Shown here: positions 59,820 through 64,000 of the stretch, piece after piece
Layout: each line of letters begins with the position of its first letter
Numbering within the stretch: position 1 is the stretch's first letter
Source: Saccharomycopsis phalli
Taxonomy: Eukaryota > Ascomycota > Saccharomycetes > Ascoideales > Saccharomycopsidaceae
DNA length: 64,000 bases
NCBI GenBank assembly: GCA_020342235.1
Contig: CP073215.1
Coordinates: forward strand, 124,001-188,000
Direction of reading: 5' to 3'
Position numbers and translations under genes: made by a program
The notes under the pieces: generated by a model
Databases searched by the model: none
What the model was told of the DNA's origin: nothing
Seen by the model: only the letters and a program-made list of their open reading frames with translations

Positions 59820-61013
59820 ATGTCGACGATATTCAAGCCAAGCGGCAAGGCGAAACGGCCGATGGCGCGTCACGAGGCGCCGAATGGCCCCATGAGCCAC
59901 GTCCAGAGTCCCCGGAACCTGTTTCAGACGTGGAACCAAAACGCGATCTTGGACAGTCTCACCAAGCAAGGGCTTCCGCCGATTCTTTCGCCGACGCTTC
60001 CTGCGTGCTACACGAGAAATATAAAGAAGCCGAAGCGGCCGAACGAGTCACCGGATGATGATGACTACGATATCCCCAAGATGATGCTTTCGCCGACGCT
60101 CCCCACTGCGTACGACCGGCACGAGAAGCGGACCCCACACCGGGTGGTGGTGGGTCTGAGGCTGGTGAAAGTGACGTTGGTGCTTCCAGGCAAGCAGCTC
60201 CGGCAGTTTACGCGGAAGTTCCCGACGGGCCCGTCTGCGGTGCGCGTGAACGAGAAAAAGATCCGCCAGCTTCTTCTCGACAAAAAGCGCAAGTACGCGG
60301 AGATTGCGGTGTCGCGGAAGCACGAGGCGGAGAAGCTTACGGACGAACACATGGTGACGGTGACGAACGTGGAGCTGGTGATCAATTTCATGGCGAGTTT
60401 CAGCTACGAGGACCGGGTGCGGAACATGGACCGGTTGTTGCCTCTGGAGAAGCAGTGGAGCCTGCTTCTCCCGTACCTTGGGGTGGTGATCACGCGGCTC
60501 GAGCGGATGGCGAACTGCGACAGCGTGCTTGGGCTCTGCTACCAGATCCGCGGTACGGTGTACAAGCATTTGAAGACGGTGGTGACGAAGCGGATCAGCA
60601 GGGTGAGCAAGCGGCTGGAGGACGAGGACAAGTTGCTTGCGTTGTATGTGCTCCAGGCAAAGTACAGCGAGCACAGCGTGAGCAACTTTCTCCGGGGCGA
60701 GAGGTACTTGAGCTATAACAGCTTGGAGGCTGCGTCGTTATTCAAAACCAAGCTGTTGAACATGAAGTACCAGCAGAGGTTCTACAAGAGCGAGTCGGGC
60801 AAGCTGATGATCGAGTGGTTTTCTGTCAAGAACGACGAGGCGTTTTCCGACGCGATGCAAAAGGGCGACGACGCGATCCGGAGGTTGGAGCTAGAGAAGG
60901 CGGAACAGAAGATGTTTTACTTGCCGTTTAATTTGTACTTGGGGGTGGAGCAGGTGGTGGGGTATGCGTGGAGTGTGATTCGCGAGTATGATCAGGGTCA
61001 CGAGGAGAGGTAG
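59820..61013 (+). CDS. Unrecognised protein with two LSPTLP motifs
   Basis: A 397-residue protein with ordinary coding composition. The N-terminal 100 residues are basic and apparently disordered, and carry LSPTLP twice (56-61 and 90-95), the first in FQTWNQNAILDSLTKQGLPP context. A mainly helical, Lys/Arg-rich region follows (about 105-397). No membrane segment or enzyme motif is visible. Paired short linear motifs in a disordered tail suggest docking to a partner. I cannot name a family. The ATG at 59820 is the first, with two CACGTG cores about 45-55 bp upstream. Confidence 0.7.
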   Translation: MSTIFKPSGKAKRPMARHEAPNGPMSHVQSPRNLFQTWNQNAILDSLTKQGLPPILSPTLPACYTRNIKKPKRPNESPDDDDYDIPKMMLSPTLPTAYDRHEKRTPHRVVVGLRLVKVTLVLPGKQLRQFTRKFPTGPSAVRVNEKKIRQLLLDKKRKYAEIAVSRKHEAEKLTDEHMVTVTNVELVINFMASFSYEDRVRNMDRLLPLEKQWSLLLPYLGVVITRLERMANCDSVLGLCYQIRGTVYKHLKTVVTKRISRVSKRLEDEDKLLALYVLQAKYSEHSVSNFLRGERYLSYNSLEAASLFKTKLLNMKYQQRFYKSESGKLMIEWFSVKNDEAFSDAMQKGDDAIRRLELEKAEQKMFYLPFNLYLGVEQVVGYAWSVIREYDQGHEER

Positions 61014-61709
61014 TGGGAGGGGATAAGTGGAGGGAGATGGAAGGCGGAGAGTGATTAAAGAGCCATGGACTGGAAAACTGTGCATATGACTATGTACAGT
61101 CTACAGAATTGGATGCCTGAAAATTGGATATGCCTGGTAACGGATATGCCTGAAAATAGGATATTCCTGGTAACGGATATGTTTGAAAATTGGATATGCT
61201 TGGTAACGGATATGTCATGTCATTTAAGGTTGTGTAAATTGTGGTCTGAATTGGTCGAGTCGTGCTTGAAAGTGTGTGATGATCAAGTATGATTGGAGGT
61301 TGTGATGATAAAGTATAATTGATTATTTCGTCTTGATTATGAACTCAGGTCAATGTTAGATACTTTTGGTTAATGCTGGTTACTGTGATGTTGTTCAGTA
61401 CAAACATTTGGTGGGTGAAATGGTAGGTGAAAACGGTTTGGTAGGTGTGGTTGACATGTGGGGTGCATTACCACGTGACCTTAACCTGCCAAAGTTGTAC
61501 CATCAACAGCTACTCACTACAACTTTAATCTAAAAGCCACCCATGTTTGACACAATAGCCTGCTCATTAACCAGTGATTGATGGTCCATTTGGTAATTTG
61601 GTGGTTGATTGGTAAGTTGTCTAGTGGTTGATGGTTGATGGTATGCACAACCACCTACCAATTACATGTATTATATAGTAACGAGTAATAGATTACGTTC
61701 ATTAGCCCT
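61014..61709. repeat. Convergent spacer with degenerate repeat
   Basis: About 61110-61215: three or four units of about 36 bp containing ggtaacggatatgcctgaaa. A CACGTG is at about 61471. Near 61560-61640, ggttgatggt and ggtaagttgt motifs repeat. No gene. Confidence 0.7.
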
Positions 61710-63245
61710 CTATTTCCCCACAATCCGCCCAAGATGACTCGAGTTTACCTCAACCTGGATATGCAACTGATCCATCTTCGCCTGTGTCTCCTTGATATGC
61801 TTGTTCAGCCGCTCGATAATGTCGCCCTGCGACTTGGCGTAGCCCTTCAACGTCTTTGCATACTTGCCAATCTCGTCAATGTTCGCATTGAGCTGCATCT
61901 CCTTCAGCACGTCCTCCTCGTCGTCCTCATCATAAATGTACCGTTTCTGCTGCTCAAGAACCTGCTGCCGCGTGTAGTTCGACTGCGGCTGGCTGTTCAC
62001 GTCCGACTTCAACGCCAGAGTGACCGTCCGCTCAGATGCCTGCCAGTTACGGAGCTGTTCCGCAGACGCCTGCTGGTCCGCATACAAGTTCTGCCGGAGC
62101 TGCTCGTCCTTCTTTCTCAAGCGCGACTTGGCGTTGAACGGGTTGTTTGGCCGGCGAAACAACTTCGACGCCTGCTCCAACTCCTTGCCCTTTATCGAGT
62201 TGAGCTTGTTTTGCGTGTGTGCCACATTGAGCTGGTTTGCAGTGTTGCTCATCTGGGCCTCCTGGTTGCCAAGCATGCCAATGGTGTTTTGCGCCGTCTG
62301 GGCCGACTCACGTGCCATCTGGAGCGTCCGCTCCGTCGACGCAAGCGACTTGTCCTTGGTGAACCGGATCTCGTCCTTGATGTCTTCCAAGTCCTCGTCA
62401 GACTCTTGTGCACGCCGCTCTTCTTCAGTGAGAACCGGCGCCGGCTGCTGGGCATAGGTGTTTTCCGTGGCATTCAAGTCCTCGGCGTCGAATCCGCCGG
62501 GTGGCGCGTTCAAGTCGTCCACGTCGTATCCGTTGCTGGAAAACGCCTGCTGCTGTTCCTTTTCCAACTGCTGCTGCTTTCTTGCGGCGTTCCGCCGGGC
62601 TTTGTACTCTTCAAACGTTTCCTCGTACTCGGGCTGTTTTGCGCTGTATCCGTTGCCATATCCCGTGTATCCGGGGTTATTTCCTTGGGAATTTCCTTGG
62701 CCATATGGCAGACTACTGTTTAAAGTACCACTTCCATATGGCGAGTTGGAGCCTTGGGTGCCATTGAGAGTCCCACTTCCATATGGCGAGCTTCCTTGGG
62801 TACCGTATGGCGATTTTCCCTGGGCACTTGGCTGATTTCCATAGGAATTTTGCCCATTTGACTGATTTCCATATGGGTTTTGCCCACTTGGTTGATTTCC
62901 ATATGGATTTTGCCCACTTGGTTGATTTCCATAGGACTGCCCACTTGGTTGATTTCCATATGGATTTTGCCCACTTGGTTGATTTCCATACGGATTTTTC
63001 CCACTTGACTGATTTCCATATGGACTTTGGACAGCTCCTTCAGCACTCTTTTCAGCAGCTCCTCCGGCACTCCCTTGGTACGGATTAAAGCCCTGTGGCT
63101 TGTAGCCCTGCTGCTGCCCAGCATGATGCTGGGCGTAGTTGCCAAACTCGGCAAACTTGTTCTTGACCACCGGGACGTGCGGCTTGAGGTAGGGGTTCTC
63201 CTCCTTTTCTGCCTTATCCTTCTTGTGCCGTCTGAAAGAAACCAT
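61710..63245 (-). CDS. SEC9: SEC9, plasma-membrane t-SNARE (SNAP-25 family)
   Basis: A 511-residue protein. A basic N-terminus is followed by a Gly/Gln/Asn/Tyr-rich region with about six NPYGNQPSGQ decapeptides (about residues 75-135, encoded by a 30-bp DNA repeat). FEEYKARRNAARKQQQLEKE precedes the Qb SNARE helix (about 285-350, DIKDEIRFTKDKSLASTERT). The Qc SNARE helix ends the protein (NANIDEIGKYAKTLKGYAKS to VNSSHLGRIVGK). It has no membrane anchor and no palmitoylation Cys cluster, as in yeast Sec9. It pairs with Sso1/2 and Snc1/2 for exocytosis. The start at 63245 (MVSFRRHKK) is preferred to the open extension, which runs through the Reb1-site promoter. Confidence 0.93.
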   Translation of the reverse strand: MVSFRRHKKDKAEKEENPYLKPHVPVVKNKFAEFGNYAQHHAGQQQGYKPQGFNPYQGSAGGAAEKSAEGAVQSPYGNQSSGKNPYGNQPSGQNPYGNQPSGQSYGNQPSGQNPYGNQPSGQNPYGNQSNGQNSYGNQPSAQGKSPYGTQGSSPYGSGTLNGTQGSNSPYGSGTLNSSLPYGQGNSQGNNPGYTGYGNGYSAKQPEYEETFEEYKARRNAARKQQQLEKEQQQAFSSNGYDVDDLNAPPGGFDAEDLNATENTYAQQPAPVLTEEERRAQESDEDLEDIKDEIRFTKDKSLASTERTLQMARESAQTAQNTIGMLGNQEAQMSNTANQLNVAHTQNKLNSIKGKELEQASKLFRRPNNPFNAKSRLRKKDEQLRQNLYADQQASAEQLRNWQASERTVTLALKSDVNSQPQSNYTRQQVLEQQKRYIYDEDDEEDVLKEMQLNANIDEIGKYAKTLKGYAKSQGDIIERLNKHIKETQAKMDQLHIQVEVNSSHLGRIVGK

Positions 63246-63285
63246 GACGTAAAAGCAAAAGTCGCCGTTTATATAGCCACGCCAG

Positions 63286-63624
63286 TTACCCGGGCGCAAC
63301 GTCATGGCCACCGATGAAGTTACCCGGTACATGCTTACCATGTTTCAATCTCATGCACTTGCCGTAGCATGTTTCAATCTCGAGCAGTTACCCGGTGATA
63401 TGTTACCACGATTCTCATGTTCAATCTCATGCACTTACCCGTAATATGATTCCCACGATTTCCCATCTTCATATCTCGTTCACTTGCGCGTAATGTTTGT
63501 CACAATTTCCCATCTTCATGCCTCGTTTACTTACCCGTAATGTTTCCCACGATTTCCCATCTTTATATCTCGTTCACTTACCCGCAGCATGTTTCCCATG
63601 ATTTCAATCTCTATTAGTTACCCG
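63286..63624 (+). promoter_or_regulatory. Array of eight TTACCCG (Reb1-type) sites in a tandem repeat
   Basis: TTACCCG starts at 63286, 63320, 63388, 63435, 63531, 63578 and 63618, with a decayed ttgcgcg at 63484 in the same register, all on one strand. Spacing over the last part is 47-49 bp, because each site sits in a repeat unit with tttcccacgatttcccatct. This region is the whole divergent promoter between SEC9 and the gene at 63664. Reb1 is known to create nucleosome-free regions and to terminate transcription; that role here is inferred. Confidence 0.65.
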
Positions 63625-63663
63625 GCCACATACATATGAGCGAGTTTTCAGGCCAGAACACCA

Positions 63664-64000
63664 ATGGAACTTAGCAAGAGATACGACAACTTGCACAAGC
63701 TCGTTGCGGTATATCTCCGGAACGGGCGCACGGACAAGTACGTCCGGTTGGTGCAGTCTGTTCCAAAAAGCCCGGGTTTTTCCGCCGCCAATGTCGAGCT
63801 CTTGTATGCTTTGGCAGACACGGTGGACTTGGTGCCGGAGCCGCTTGTGCGGGACGTGGCCGAGTTGTTTGGCGGTGTGTTGGCGCGGATCGTGACGCGG
63901 GACGTCGTGTTGCCTCTGAGTAGCGGCTGTAGCCGCTATTTCACGCTTTCCCAGCGCATCACCGAGGCGGTATTAAAGACCGGAGCCGAGCTCAGTTTGC
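63664..64000 (+). CDS. Unrecognised gene, 5' part only (runs off the window)
   Basis: An open frame of 112 codons from ATG at 63664 to the window edge, starting MELSKRYDNLHKLVAVYLRN and continuing with helical, Leu/Val/Arg-rich sequence (ALADTVDLVPEPLVRDVAEL). Codon use (GTG, TTG, CGG rich) is like the neighbouring real genes. No domain is recognised. An out-of-frame ATG at 63636 opens a 12-residue frame that overlaps this start. Confidence 0.6.
   Translation, partial: MELSKRYDNLHKLVAVYLRNGRTDKYVRLVQSVPKSPGFSAANVELLYALADTVDLVPEPLVRDVAELFGGVLARIVTRDVVLPLSSGCSRYFTLSQRITEAVLKTGAELSL

Overview
The window is nuclear DNA of a budding yeast (Saccharomycotina). Twenty-seven protein genes are supported, most without introns. 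Three have short introns with yeast-type splice sites (GTAAGT or GTATGT, and CTAAC/CTAAT branch sites close to the acceptor): HHO1, RPL2 and QCR6. CTG codons are rare. At several positions where related proteins carry Ser or another small or polar residue, this yeast has CTG (MFS transporter 28718 and 29054, methionine permease 22719-22721, GID8 33072). I infer the CUG-Ser clade; this is not proven. Products are described with the standard code, so residues encoded by CTG may be Ser.

Layout, left to right: URA2 5' end (-), NFU1 (-), histone H1 HHO1 (-), a SIRT5-like sirtuin (-), MEC1/ATR kinase (+), mitochondrial uL5 MRPL7 (+), an old yellow enzyme (+), GLE1 (-), SIW14 (-), LPD1 (+), a MUP1-type methionine permease (-), a small secreted protein (-), a quinate/sugar MFS transporter (+), a fatty alcohol oxidase (+), GID8 (+), MAK5 (-), DPH1 (-), a Medusa-type (DUF7082) regulator (+), GUP1 (-), an F-box-like/LRR protein (-), BRF1 (-), RPL2 (-), QCR6 (+), a two-RRM protein (+), a protein with two LSPTLP motifs (+), SEC9 (-) and the 5' part of an unrecognised gene (+). 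These are mostly unrelated housekeeping genes. The permease to fatty alcohol oxidase stretch (about 22-32 kb) is the most accessory-looking part.

The noncoding DNA is the most unusual part. Two identical 466-bp elements (1963-2428 and 24262-24727) lie in opposite orientation. Each has a tRNA-like head with pol III A and B boxes and is flanked by its own 12-bp direct repeat. A third, diverged, 5'-truncated copy lies at 25078-25201. This is the signature of a tRNA-derived SINE, a class rarely reported in budding yeasts. A second dispersed family with ATT-rich tails has three copies (about 52752, 53199 and 58928). Nearly every long intergenic region carries its own tandem minisatellite (units 7-44 bp), and in-frame arrays occur in HHO1, MEC1, GLE1, MAK5 and SEC9.

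Promoters repeatedly contain CACGTG (Cbf1-type) and TTACCCG (Reb1-type) sites, including eight same-strand TTACCCG sites upstream of SEC9. Very tight spacings (52 bp between the sirtuin and MEC1 starts, 12 bp between SIW14 and GLE1) have CACGTG exactly in the gap. A 3.3-kb gap between convergent genes (41108-44388) may hold a structured noncoding RNA.
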